NCBI GenBank assembly: GCA_045613385.1
Contig: JAZLAW010000018.1
Location: 1-18,460 of the forward strand
Reading direction: 5' to 3'
Length of the DNA stretch: 18,460 bases
DNA from: SIG565 sp045613385
Lineage (GTDB): Bacteria > Bacillota > Clostridia > Oscillospirales > Acutalibacteraceae
Shown: one piece after another, positions 1-6,665 of the stretch
Layout: each line of letters opens with the position of its first letter
Position numbering within the stretch: the first letter of the stretch is position 1
The notes under the pieces: generated by a model
Database searches by the model: none
Told to the model about the DNA's origin: nothing
The model's input: the letters and a program-made list of their open reading frames with translations, nothing else
Program-made: the position numbers and the translations under genes

Positions 1-1005
1 GGAATTATCACCTACCGAAAGGATTATACTCCGGATTATCTAACCCAAAAAAGATATACCAATTACGGCGAGGTTGAACAAATAAAAGTTAAAGGTAGGC
101 ACGAGCCGATTATTTCAGAAGAAGATTACGAAAGGGTGCAAGCAATTATGGAAAGCAAAAGAACAGAAAACCCAAGCATTAAAACAGGAAAAAGAACCGG
201 CAAATTCCCCAGAAAGATTGTATGGGGCAAACTACTAATTTGTGAGTGTGGTCATCGATTTAGCCTTAAAGGATGGAAGCACGGAGGCGGACCCGAAAAC
301 TCCGCATACCTTTGTTACAGTATTGTGCATAACGGGTCCTATTCAAGCCGACAAAAACGAGGGCTATCCACCGAAGGCTATTGCCAAACCCCAATGATAC
401 CGCTTTGGAAACTGCAAATGATGGCAAAATATATTTTTAGAAACTATCTTTCTCAAAAGGACAAGGTTTTAGCCCTTGCAAATTCAATCCTTGAAGCGCA
501 TATAGGCGATACCGAGGAGGCGGTTGACAATTCCGCACAAATTGAGGATTATAAACGTGAGCTCGAAAGAGTTAGCCGCCGAATTGATAACCTAATTGAG
601 ATGCGCTCAGACGGTGAAATTGATAAAGCTGACTTTATAAAGCGCAAAACCGATGCCGAGCAAAAGCACATGGAACTGCAAAATAAAATTGCCGAGCTTG
701 AAGCCGAGCAAAATAAAACCACACCCGTTATCAACTATAAGGAAAAGCTTGAAGTTCTTCGCTATGCATTAGAACAATACACCAACTTTGACGATGACGG
801 CGACATCCCCGACAACGTGGTTGAGGCATTTGTTGAGAAGATTGTGGTATCTAAAGACGGCTTTGATTGGTATCTGCGATTTGATGGCGACCCTAACGAC
901 CCAATACACTTAAAAACAGAGGGTAAACGCAAAAATAAGACCGAAATCATTGACCCTAAAGTCGCCGCTCCAAGCGGAGCTTGCCTCACCACAGGCTGCA
1001 ATTAA
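1..1005 (+). CDS. Large serine recombinase, C-terminal part (5' end outside window)
   Basis: The reading frame is open from base 1, so the gene begins upstream and the catalytic resolvase domain is not visible; the first internal ATG (136) is not the real start. The visible part begins in the recombinase DNA-binding domain (typical ending 'HEPIISEEDYERVQAIM', bases 100-150). A recombinase zinc ribbon follows, with Cys pairs at CECG (about 241-252) and two later cysteines. A charged coiled coil spans about 540-720, and a C-terminal tail ends at TAA 1003-1005. This order is that of the large serine recombinases that integrate and excise clostridial conjugative transposons and phages. The last codons overlap a 19-bp sequence that recurs at 4705-4723. 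Family call is firm; whether the protein is active cannot be judged without its N-terminus. Confidence 0.9.
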   Translation, partial: GIITYRKDYTPDYLTQKRYTNYGEVEQIKVKGRHEPIISEEDYERVQAIMESKRTENPSIKTGKRTGKFPRKIVWGKLLICECGHRFSLKGWKHGGGPENSAYLCYSIVHNGSYSSRQKRGLSTEGYCQTPMIPLWKLQMMAKYIFRNYLSQKDKVLALANSILEAHIGDTEEAVDNSAQIEDYKRELERVSRRIDNLIEMRSDGEIDKADFIKRKTDAEQKHMELQNKIAELEAEQNKTTPVINYKEKLEVLRYALEQYTNFDDDGDIPDNVVEAFVEKIVVSKDGFDWYLRFDGDPNDPIHLKTEGKRKNKTEIIDPKVAAPSGACLTTGCN

Positions 1006-1010
1006 GGAAA
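992..1010. repeat. 19-bp direct repeat, copy 1 (possible attachment site or gene-end remnant)
   Basis: The 19 bases here are identical to 4705-4723 and in the same orientation. They cover the last four codons and stop of the recombinase gene. Read in another frame they encode QAAIKE, and that frame ends in a stop a few codons later in both copies. Confidence 0.6.
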
Positions 1011-1148
1011 GTGGGAAATAATAACCCATTCACCAAAGTAACGGAGTTTGTGCTTAATTTAGACGATGCGAAAGCATATCTGTATAAAGATAGCACCAAA
1101 CACCGCATACACAGGTGGAACGACTTAAAAGTCAATATCTATGTATAA
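1011..1148 (+). CDS. Possible small ORF, 45 aa, no known family
   Basis: A GTG at 1011 opens a 45-codon frame ending at TAA 1146-1148, just before a strong terminator. The peptide (VGNNNPFTKVTEFVLNLDDA..., ending LKVNIYV) has a natural-looking composition with mixed charged and hydrophobic residues. The purine-rich AAGG upstream is only three bases from the GTG, which is too close for a good ribosome site, so translation may be coupled to the recombinase stop at 1005. It could also be the remnant tail of a longer gene, since the frame stays open upstream through the end of the recombinase gene. I do not recognise a family. Confidence 0.35.
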   Translation: MGNNNPFTKVTEFVLNLDDAKAYLYKDSTKHRIHRWNDLKVNIYV

Positions 1149-1151
1149 GAG

Positions 1152-1187
1152 TAACCCCCGACGATTTCTCGTCGGGGGTTATTTTGT
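1152..1187 (+). terminator. Strong intrinsic terminator
   Basis: A 13-bp stem (1152-1164 with 1169-1181) with a four-base loop and five consecutive G:C pairs is followed by TTTT. It ends the recombinase/small-ORF transcript. Bases 1188-1342, between it and the stop of the minus-strand ligase gene, hold only AT-rich sequence with no gene and no convincing hairpin. Confidence 0.85.
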
Positions 1188-1342
1188 GCTTTAAAAATAA
1201 GCGAGCCCCGAATCAATCGGTGCCCGCCGTTAAAATTAAAATTCCGCCGTTTTTTATAATTTCGCCTACATATATTTAATGCAAGAGTAATTATAGTGTA
1301 GTCAATTAAAATTTAAAAATCAAGTAAGTTTTGTAGAGGCTT

Positions 1343-3046
1343 TTAGATTTTGATTATATCGTCTGTATTATTTCTCATTTCTTCAATGTTTAATTTACCT
1401 GACGGGGAAACAGGTAAAGCATCATTATGTATTTTGATAAGTTGGGGAATATGATTCTGCGGGAGAGTTTTTTCACAATGTGCCTTGATTTTGCAAACCA
1501 TATCATCAATATTTGCACCGCTATCAAGACTAATGTGTGCCACGTGGCATTTCTCTTGATTGATTTCAGAAACAACGGCTTTGCATTGACGAATCTGCTC
1601 TATGTTTAAAATAGCACGCTCAATATCAAATAAGTATATTGTTTCTCCGTCTTTGTTGATATAAGAATCGCTTATTCGTCCATCTACATACAGATTGCCG
1701 TCTTCTGTCACATAGCCCATATCGCCAGTACAAGCCCATACATTGCCATTTTCATCTGTATAAAAATAGTTTTCTGTTGCTTTCTCGTTTTTATAATAAC
1801 CGAGCATTCTTCCTTTGGTTAATACGCGGACCTCTCCACGCTCACCATACATAAGTTCTTTGTTTGTCTTAATATCAAAGGCAGCAACGACTACATTTGG
1901 TGTGGGAATACCTGCAGAACCTGCAACATTGCATTTAGGAGAAGATGCGGTTACAGTTCCACCACATTCACACATTCCATATCCTTTATACAAACCATAA
2001 TGATTTCCGTTTGATTCTAACCATTGATTATATTTAGATTCTGCACTTTTGGTAACATATTCACCACCTGCACAAAGAAACTTAAACTCTTGATATGCTT
2101 TTGCTGTTGGTTGCTTACTCATTAGATAATCCAACAGGCCACAAGCAGTAATCATAAAGTTTGGTTTGTATTTTAGTATGTGCTGATAGAAAATATCAAA
2201 ATCATATAAGGGTTCTAAAATGATTGTTATGCCATATCGCAACGGTACAAGAGTTTGTGCACATATACCTGTTGAAAACCAAATGGGTATTTGCGAAAAC
2301 CAACGGTCTTCTCTTTCCCACGGGAAACCTATCTGCACGCCCTCGGTTATTGTGCTGTTTATGCTATCATTCGTTAATTGTATGCCTTTCGATGCTCCTG
2401 TGGTGCCAGACGAATAAACCATAATTGCGGGTTTGTTCGGTTGGTATTCAGGCACAGTGATAACAGATTTCTTGCCCCCTCTTATGAAATCATTCCAAGA
2501 GGTCGTATTGTCAATGCTTTTTACCTTTTTTAATGCTTTTATAATTGCACCTAACGAGTTTACCGCAGGACAAGTTATTACTTCTTTGATAGTCGTGTTA
2601 GGGATTGCCTTATCCACTCTTCCGTATAGTTCGTTAGCAACAATAAGCAGAGTCGCACCTGTATCATTAATACGGTCGGTTATTTGTTGCTCACTAAAAA
2701 GAGGATTAAGCATATTTGCATTGGCACCGATTTTATTCAATGCAAGAATAGCATAGATTGTTTCGGGTAATGCAGGCATACAAAGTGCAACATTATCATT
2801 GTCTTTGACACCGCAAGAAACAAATGCTTTTGCCGCCTTATCTATTTGAGCAAAAAGTTCTTTGTATGTAATTTTCTTACCAAAAAACATTAATGCTGTT
2901 TCGTTTTGATGCTCGACATTGTTGTTGTAGATATTGTCGTATATCGTACATTTGGGAACAGTTGTAATTATATCTTCCTCTTTGTAATACCTTAACCAAG
3001 GTTTGTCTATTGACGGATAGCCCGTCATTTTGTTTTCTGTTGGCAT
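1343..3046 (-). CDS. Acyl-CoA synthetase-like AMP-dependent ligase
   Basis: 567 aa, a usual length for ANL-superfamily adenylating enzymes, which activate a carboxylic acid as an acyl-AMP and normally pass it to CoA. Visible core motifs are the P-loop YSSGTTGASK (residues 211-220), the aromatic motif YGMCECGG (356-363), TGDMG (440-444), the hinge motif VDGRISD (454-460) and the C-terminal PSGK with the catalytic lysine K551. No signal peptide or membrane segment, so cytosolic. The start is set by AAGGAG eight bases upstream of ATG 3046. It is the last gene of a three-gene operon, 14 nt after the membrane-protein gene. The substrate (fatty, bile or other acid) cannot be read from the sequence; the neighbouring PlsC-like enzyme favours a lipid acyl chain. 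Confidence 0.85.
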   Translation of the reverse strand: MPTENKMTGYPSIDKPWLRYYKEEDIITTVPKCTIYDNIYNNNVEHQNETALMFFGKKITYKELFAQIDKAAKAFVSCGVKDNDNVALCMPALPETIYAILALNKIGANANMLNPLFSEQQITDRINDTGATLLIVANELYGRVDKAIPNTTIKEVITCPAVNSLGAIIKALKKVKSIDNTTSWNDFIRGGKKSVITVPEYQPNKPAIMVYSSGTTGASKGIQLTNDSINSTITEGVQIGFPWEREDRWFSQIPIWFSTGICAQTLVPLRYGITIILEPLYDFDIFYQHILKYKPNFMITACGLLDYLMSKQPTAKAYQEFKFLCAGGEYVTKSAESKYNQWLESNGNHYGLYKGYGMCECGGTVTASSPKCNVAGSAGIPTPNVVVAAFDIKTNKELMYGERGEVRVLTKGRMLGYYKNEKATENYFYTDENGNVWACTGDMGYVTEDGNLYVDGRISDSYINKDGETIYLFDIERAILNIEQIRQCKAVVSEINQEKCHVAHISLDSGANIDDMVCKIKAHCEKTLPQNHIPQLIKIHNDALPVSPSGKLNIEEMRNNTDDIIKI

Positions 3047-3060
3047 AGTTTTTGCTCCTT

Positions 3061-3558
3061 TTATTCAATGTCGCTAGATGGATTAATAAAGCCTTCGCTA
3101 CCCTCTATTCCCTTTTTCAAAATGTTAGGATCGGGATTTGTTAAATACTCATTTATGCAAGCATCTATGTGAGTAAACGCTCTCCTATAGCACTTTTTGT
3201 GTCGCTGCGGATTTATAGCAAATCCAAACACGATAAAAGATAACGAGATTATAGAATGAATTAAAATTACTGGTGCATTATCTTTTACTTCGTTAATATT
3301 AGTAAAATATATAACAATTACATTTGATACAAAAGGAACAATCGCAAAAAGATATTCCGTGATTGTCCAAAGTATAGTTGCTGTAAACCAAGCACCAAGT
3401 CGGTGATATGCTTTTGCAAGATATGCATCACTTGCAATTTTATCTTTTATGTATTTCTTTTCCTTTGATACGCAGGCAAAAGACAATGCCCATCCTATAA
3501 GTAGGGGTATTATTGTGATTAGTAAAATGAAAACAACATTTAAAATTAGAATTTTCAT
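3061..3558 (-). CDS. Hypothetical membrane protein, three predicted helices
   Basis: 165 aa. Hydrophobic segments lie at about residues 3-27, 57-84 and 96-115. They are followed by a basic stretch (NPQRHKKCYRR) and a soluble acidic C-terminus of about 45 residues. I recognise no family or catalytic motif. The start ATG 3558 has an AAAGGATG ribosome site. The gene begins 4 nt after the acyltransferase stop and ends 14 nt before the ligase start, so the three are surely co-transcribed and probably translationally coupled. A role in moving or presenting the lipid product of its neighbours is possible but is inference from position only. Confidence 0.7.
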   Translation of the reverse strand: MKILILNVVFILLITIIPLLIGWALSFACVSKEKKYIKDKIASDAYLAKAYHRLGAWFTATILWTITEYLFAIVPFVSNVIVIYFTNINEVKDNAPVILIHSIISLSFIVFGFAINPQRHKKCYRRAFTHIDACINEYLTNPDPNILKKGIEGSEGFINPSSDIE

Positions 3559-3562
3559 ATTT

Positions 3563-4405
3563 TCATCCTTTCAATCTCTTATTAAACAAAAATGCGGTTT
3601 GCATTGTGGGACAAATATTAGATAAATCCGCTTGGATCTGCTCACGCTCAATTTGCCATTTTTCTTTGCGTGCATATTTCCAACTTAGTTCAAAGGTGTA
3701 ATATAAACACTCAGAAAGGCGTTTTTCTATATATTTGTCCCATTCTGAGTATAGCTTGTTTTTATCGTAAACAGCTTTGCGAAATGGTAATTCTTCTATA
3801 AGTGACCATTTCATTTTAGCCATCTGATTGCGTAAATCTTCAAGAATAGATAACGGTTCTTTCGTTGGATAAATAGGTTTACCAATTTTTACATAATAGG
3901 TTTTATTTTTATCATCAATTTCTTGTGCAAGGGGAATGATTGTTGCGTTGGTTTCTTTTGCAATATCAGCAATTCCTCGAAACAATGGCAGCATTGGCAA
4001 ATTGGGAGATAAATTCCAAGTTCCTTCAGGGTACATCATTATGTTACCGCCGTTTTGCAAGTGGTTCATCATTTCTTGTTTTGCCCTTGTACGCCATTCC
4101 TTGTTATCACGGTCAACATAGATCACGCCGTGAAACTGAAGCCAATATCCCTCAACCGTACCGGGTAAAAAATTAGGATCTCCCGACAGGAGCGACCAAC
4201 GGTATTGCCACAGAACCTCCGCTAATGTTTGTATATCAAATTTACCACAATGTGTCGGAGCAAAAATGATAGGCCCTTGAATACCTTTGACAATATTTAG
4301 TTGTTCTTTGTTTACGGTTTTAATTTTCGTGCCACGCAGTAAGCGTTCAATCATTAAAACAAAGATAAGTATATAATGCCAAAGCATTTTCAATGAATTT
4401 TTCAT
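3563..4405 (-). CDS. PlsC-like lysophospholipid/glycerol acyltransferase
   Basis: 280 aa. The HX4D catalytic motif is HCGKFD (residues 51-56) and the substrate motif is YPEGTW (about 125-130), both diagnostic of the LPLAT/PlsC family, which moves an acyl chain onto a glycerophosphate or other acceptor. The N-terminus has one likely membrane anchor (MLWHYILIFVLMIERLL). The C-terminus is a longer helical, charged extension than in minimal PlsC. The frame stays open upstream to a GTG at 4510. That start has no ribosome site, and the extra 35 codons are encoded across a perfect terminator hairpin, so ATG 4405 (GGGGA eight bases upstream) is chosen. It is first gene of the operon with the membrane protein and the AMP ligase. 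Together these could activate an acid and attach it to a lipid or amine; the acceptor is unknown. Confidence 0.8.
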   Translation of the reverse strand: MKNSLKMLWHYILIFVLMIERLLRGTKIKTVNKEQLNIVKGIQGPIIFAPTHCGKFDIQTLAEVLWQYRWSLLSGDPNFLPGTVEGYWLQFHGVIYVDRDNKEWRTRAKQEMMNHLQNGGNIMMYPEGTWNLSPNLPMLPLFRGIADIAKETNATIIPLAQEIDDKNKTYYVKIGKPIYPTKEPLSILEDLRNQMAKMKWSLIEELPFRKAVYDKNKLYSEWDKYIEKRLSECLYYTFELSWKYARKEKWQIEREQIQADLSNICPTMQTAFLFNKRLKG

Positions 4406-4418
4406 AAAAAATCCCCAC

Positions 4419-4619
4419 AAAACAAAAAGTGCGGCTACCGAAGTAGCCGCACAAAAAACGCAAACTCCGATAGTCGCCAAACCAACTCTGCGGAAAAGAA
4501 TAATCTTCACAACTACAGAATCGGAATTTGCATTTTTATCAAATTCAAATCGTAGTTGCGAAAAAAGAGCGCAATATCCCTATAGAAGAAATTACACTTT
4601 CCGCATTATTCAGTTGGTT
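4419..4619 (-). ncRNA. Structured 5' leader or independent small RNA, class unknown
   Basis: Read on the minus strand from the predicted start near 4618 this is about 200 nt. Seen directly: (a) 4612-4623 is exactly complementary to 4476-4487 (12 bp), though only about the inner 7 bp would be in the transcript. It continues as a second stem, 4597-4604 with 4490-4498 (one bulge). Together they close a long domain. (b) Inside is a hairpin, 4552-4560 with 4508-4516 (9 bp, one G-U) and 4540-4546 with 4524-4530 (7 bp). (c) A terminator with a UUCG loop follows at 4452-4429. The strand 4516-4508 could instead pair with the terminator's 5' arm (4451-4443) in nine pairs, four of them G-U, which would give an antiterminator. 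I recognise no riboswitch consensus. The shape (closing stem, bubble, apical hairpin) also fits a 6S-like RNA. Confidence 0.6.
4429..4452 (-). terminator. Intrinsic terminator with UUCG loop in the operon leader
   Basis: A 10-bp perfect GC-rich stem (4452-4443 with 4438-4429 on the minus strand) with a TTCG tetraloop is followed by TTTTTGTTTT (4428-4419). It sits 24 nt upstream of the acyltransferase ATG and downstream of the operon's only visible promoter, so most transcripts should stop here unless something prevents it. Confidence 0.85.
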
Positions 4620-4623
4620 TGGC

Positions 4624-4653
4624 ATTATATAGTTTACCATATTTGAATCGCAA
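4624..4653 (-). promoter_or_regulatory. Promoter of the leader RNA / acyltransferase operon
   Basis: On the minus strand: TTGCGA (4653-4648), 18-bp spacer, TATAAT (4629-4624). Transcription would begin near 4618, giving a leader of about 210 nt before the ATG at 4405. Confidence 0.7.
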
Positions 4654-4704
4654 TTGCAATAATTAACGACATATTCTGATTGGTGCAGGTTGTGAATAGC
4701 CAAG

Positions 4705-4723
4705 CAGGCTGCAATTAAGGAAA
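4705..4723. repeat. 19-bp direct repeat, copy 2
   Basis: Identical to 992-1010. In one frame it reads IAKQAAIKEMK followed by a stop at 4729-4731, which looks like the last codons of a lost plus-strand gene; an intrinsic terminator follows 22 nt later. The frame is closed upstream by TGA at 4693-4695, so only about 11 codons remain. Confidence 0.6.
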
Positions 4724-4752
4724 TGAAGTAATTAACATTTCATAAACAATTT

Positions 4753-4782
4753 ATCCCCACTGAGAAATCGGTGGGGATTTTA
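4753..4782 (+). terminator. Intrinsic terminator of a lost upstream gene
   Basis: Stem 4753-4760 with 4771-4778 (8 bp, extendable by two pairs), followed by TTTTAATT. No complete plus-strand gene ends here; only the short coding remnant over the 19-bp repeat does. It probably marks where an ancestral gene ended. Confidence 0.75.
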
Positions 4783-4783
4783 A

Positions 4784-4812
4784 TTGTAATGCCTAAAAAA
4801 GTATGATATAAT
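4784..4812 (+). promoter_or_regulatory. Promoter of the ABM-TIR gene pair
   Basis: TTGTAA (4784-4789), 17-bp spacer, TATAAT (4807-4812) with an extended -10 TGA (4804-4806). The predicted start near 4819 leaves a leader of only about 16 nt before ATG 4835. Confidence 0.75.
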
Positions 4813-4834
4813 TTTTTAAAAGGAGTCGGTTGCT

Positions 4835-5122
4835 ATGTATACAATATATGTAAAATTTCAATGTGTGCCGCAAAAGCGGGAAGCGTTTATTAAGATGGTA
4901 AAGGAAACGGGCATATTAGATGCCATTCGCAATGAGGACGGTTGCATTAAATATGACTATTATTTTTCCGAAAAGGACGCAAATGAACTTTTGCTTATCG
5001 AACAGTGGGCATCAAAAGAGCATCAGCAGATTCATATGACACAACCGCATATGCTTAAGTTCCAAGAGTTCAGGAACGACTATATTGCCGAAACTGTTTT
5101 AGGAGAAATAGAGCTAAAGTAG
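4835..5122 (+). CDS. Antibiotic biosynthesis monooxygenase (ABM/YgiN-like) domain protein
   Basis: 95 aa, the usual size of a single-domain ABM protein (dimeric ferredoxin-like fold). Family-typical features are the opening strand MYTIYVKFQCVPQKREAF, the segment NEDGCIKYDYYFSEKD, the strand LLLIEQWASKEHQQIHM and a C-terminal strand. Members include quinol monooxygenases and proteins of unknown function, so the activity is not certain. AAGGAG lies nine bases upstream of the ATG. The TIR-domain gene begins 39 nt downstream with no good promoter of its own, so the two are probably one transcript. A link between the ABM protein and TIR signalling is not established. Confidence 0.8.
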   Translation: MYTIYVKFQCVPQKREAFIKMVKETGILDAIRNEDGCIKYDYYFSEKDANELLLIEQWASKEHQQIHMTQPHMLKFQEFRNDYIAETVLGEIELK

Positions 5123-5161
5123 TTTAAGATATTGACAGTCTATAATTAAGGATGTGAAGTT

Positions 5162-6592
5162 GTGGGATTTAAATACGATGTATATTTATCATATTCAAGT
5201 TTTGATAATTCTATCGCCCTGCCAATAAAAAATTCCCTTATAGAAAATGGAGTTAGTGTTTTTAACCTTGACAGTACAGAAAACAAGTCCTTTGTCCGGG
5301 ATTCAGCTCCAAAAGCCATAATGAACAGTGAGTATTTTGTGTTCATCTGTTCAAGCGAGTTTTTAAGACACTACCGTTCTACTATGTTTGATGTATCTGA
5401 AAAATATATTTCGCATATTGATGCAGAAATCCGGGATGCTCTGGATTGTGCCGTTCATAATGGTTTGAAAATTATTCCTGTTATATTAACCCGCAGATTT
5501 GGTTATGAAAATATTTCTTCCGTGATAAAGGAAATATTTGGCAGGGATTTATCCGCCATTATAGGCACAAGTCTGTCTACCGTTAAAACTAAACTTATAA
5601 ATGAAATCAAAAGGTTGCAAAGGATAAAGGAACTGTTTTCCAAAGCGGAACGAGAATTAACCTATGGCGCATACGAACAAGCAAGTAACAGTTATTTATT
5701 ATTAGTCGATTTAGTTGAAGAAGAAGCAAAATCAAACTGCTATAACCGAGCGGCTATATGCTGTGAAAAAGCAGGATTGTTTGACAAAGCGAAAGAATTA
5801 TATATTTTATCAAGTAACGATGAAGCAATTAAAAGATTAGAAAATGACGTTAATCCAATCGAAACCACCGATTCAACAAAAAGTGTCGACCGGGAGCTAT
5901 TGAACAAAATTGCCGCTTACTGCGATGCATCAATAGATTTGTTTTATGAATTATTAAAAAAGAATCAATCTCCCGAAGGCTTAAATTGTTTAAAAACAAG
6001 TTATTCCCGATTGCTTAACTATTGCAAGACAATAGGCGGTATGGATGATTTGATATCTTCTGCTTTATTAAAAATAAAAACAGTGGAAACGGACTTTTCA
6101 AAAAATAAAATCAGCACAGATATTAATAATGCCAACTTTATTAAGTCATATCGGACTTATTTAGGCTTGGAGTTTCCTGCATCGGAAAATTATGATGTAT
6201 TTATCTCATACAAATCGGAAGATGAAGTGTTTGCACGAAGAGTATACGATTATTTGTTGAGCCAGGGCAAGCGTGTGTTTTTTTCGTGCGAAGTTTTACC
6301 AGATATGGGAAAAACCGAATATAGAGAAGCAATTATGGATGCTCTTGACCATTCTCAGCATTTCGTGCTTGTAACTTCAAAATTGGATTACATAACAAGT
6401 AATTGGGTTAAAGAAGAGTGGTCGTTTTATGTCAGCAAACTCATTGAAGAAGACCATAAGGGAAATATTGCCATCGTTATTCACGATGATTTCAAAGTGA
6501 ATAAAAACGATTTGCCACCCAATTTAAGATTCAGGCAAAGATTTTTAATGAGCAATTTTAAAGAATCGCTATTAAAATATCTGCAGCAGTAA
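5162..6592 (+). CDS. Double TIR-domain protein (TIR-helical/TPR-like-TIR)
   Basis: 476 aa, GTG start with AAGGA eight bases upstream. The N-terminal TIR domain (about 4-155) opens with YDVYLSYSS and has E89 in IDAEIRDAL. The helical middle (about 156-312) includes a TPR-like stretch with alternating AxxxY/AxxCC spacing (about 165-225) and a linker near 229-245. The C-terminal TIR domain (343-474) opens with YDVFISYKSED and has E419 in SNWVKEEW, which aligns by eye with the catalytic glutamate region of NAD-cleaving TIR domains such as SARM1 (WVHKE). No signal peptide or membrane segment. Bacterial TIR proteins often act in antiphage defence by cleaving NAD or making a nucleotide signal; that this one does so is inference. 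No Thoeris ThsA, STING or CBASS partner is next to it. The two TIR copies are clearly diverged, so the duplication is old. Confidence 0.85.
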   Translation: MGFKYDVYLSYSSFDNSIALPIKNSLIENGVSVFNLDSTENKSFVRDSAPKAIMNSEYFVFICSSEFLRHYRSTMFDVSEKYISHIDAEIRDALDCAVHNGLKIIPVILTRRFGYENISSVIKEIFGRDLSAIIGTSLSTVKTKLINEIKRLQRIKELFSKAERELTYGAYEQASNSYLLLVDLVEEEAKSNCYNRAAICCEKAGLFDKAKELYILSSNDEAIKRLENDVNPIETTDSTKSVDRELLNKIAAYCDASIDLFYELLKKNQSPEGLNCLKTSYSRLLNYCKTIGGMDDLISSALLKIKTVETDFSKNKISTDINNANFIKSYRTYLGLEFPASENYDVFISYKSEDEVFARRVYDYLLSQGKRVFFSCEVLPDMGKTEYREAIMDALDHSQHFVLVTSKLDYITSNWVKEEWSFYVSKLIEEDHKGNIAIVIHDDFKVNKNDLPPNLRFRQRFLMSNFKESLLKYLQQ

Positions 6593-6665
6593 ATCTTTGT
6601 AAAATTTATTGGTTTTGGGAAGATTTCGATAGCGACCCGAACTTATTTAATAAGGAGTGTTTGAT

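Noticed and set aside
4476..4623. 12-bp terminal inverted repeats suggesting a MITE-like element
   Set aside because: No target-site duplication flanks the arms, and inner segments pair too, next to a promoter and terminator. An RNA structure explains it better, though a genome search for copies would settle it.
5132..5146. TTGACA and TATAAT close together just before the TIR gene
   Set aside because: They are only 3 bp apart, so they cannot form one promoter. A start from this TATAAT would also remove the ribosome site.
5162..6592. Calling the TIR gene a Thoeris system
   Set aside because: Thoeris needs a ThsA (SIR2/SLOG or similar) partner, and none is beside it in this window.
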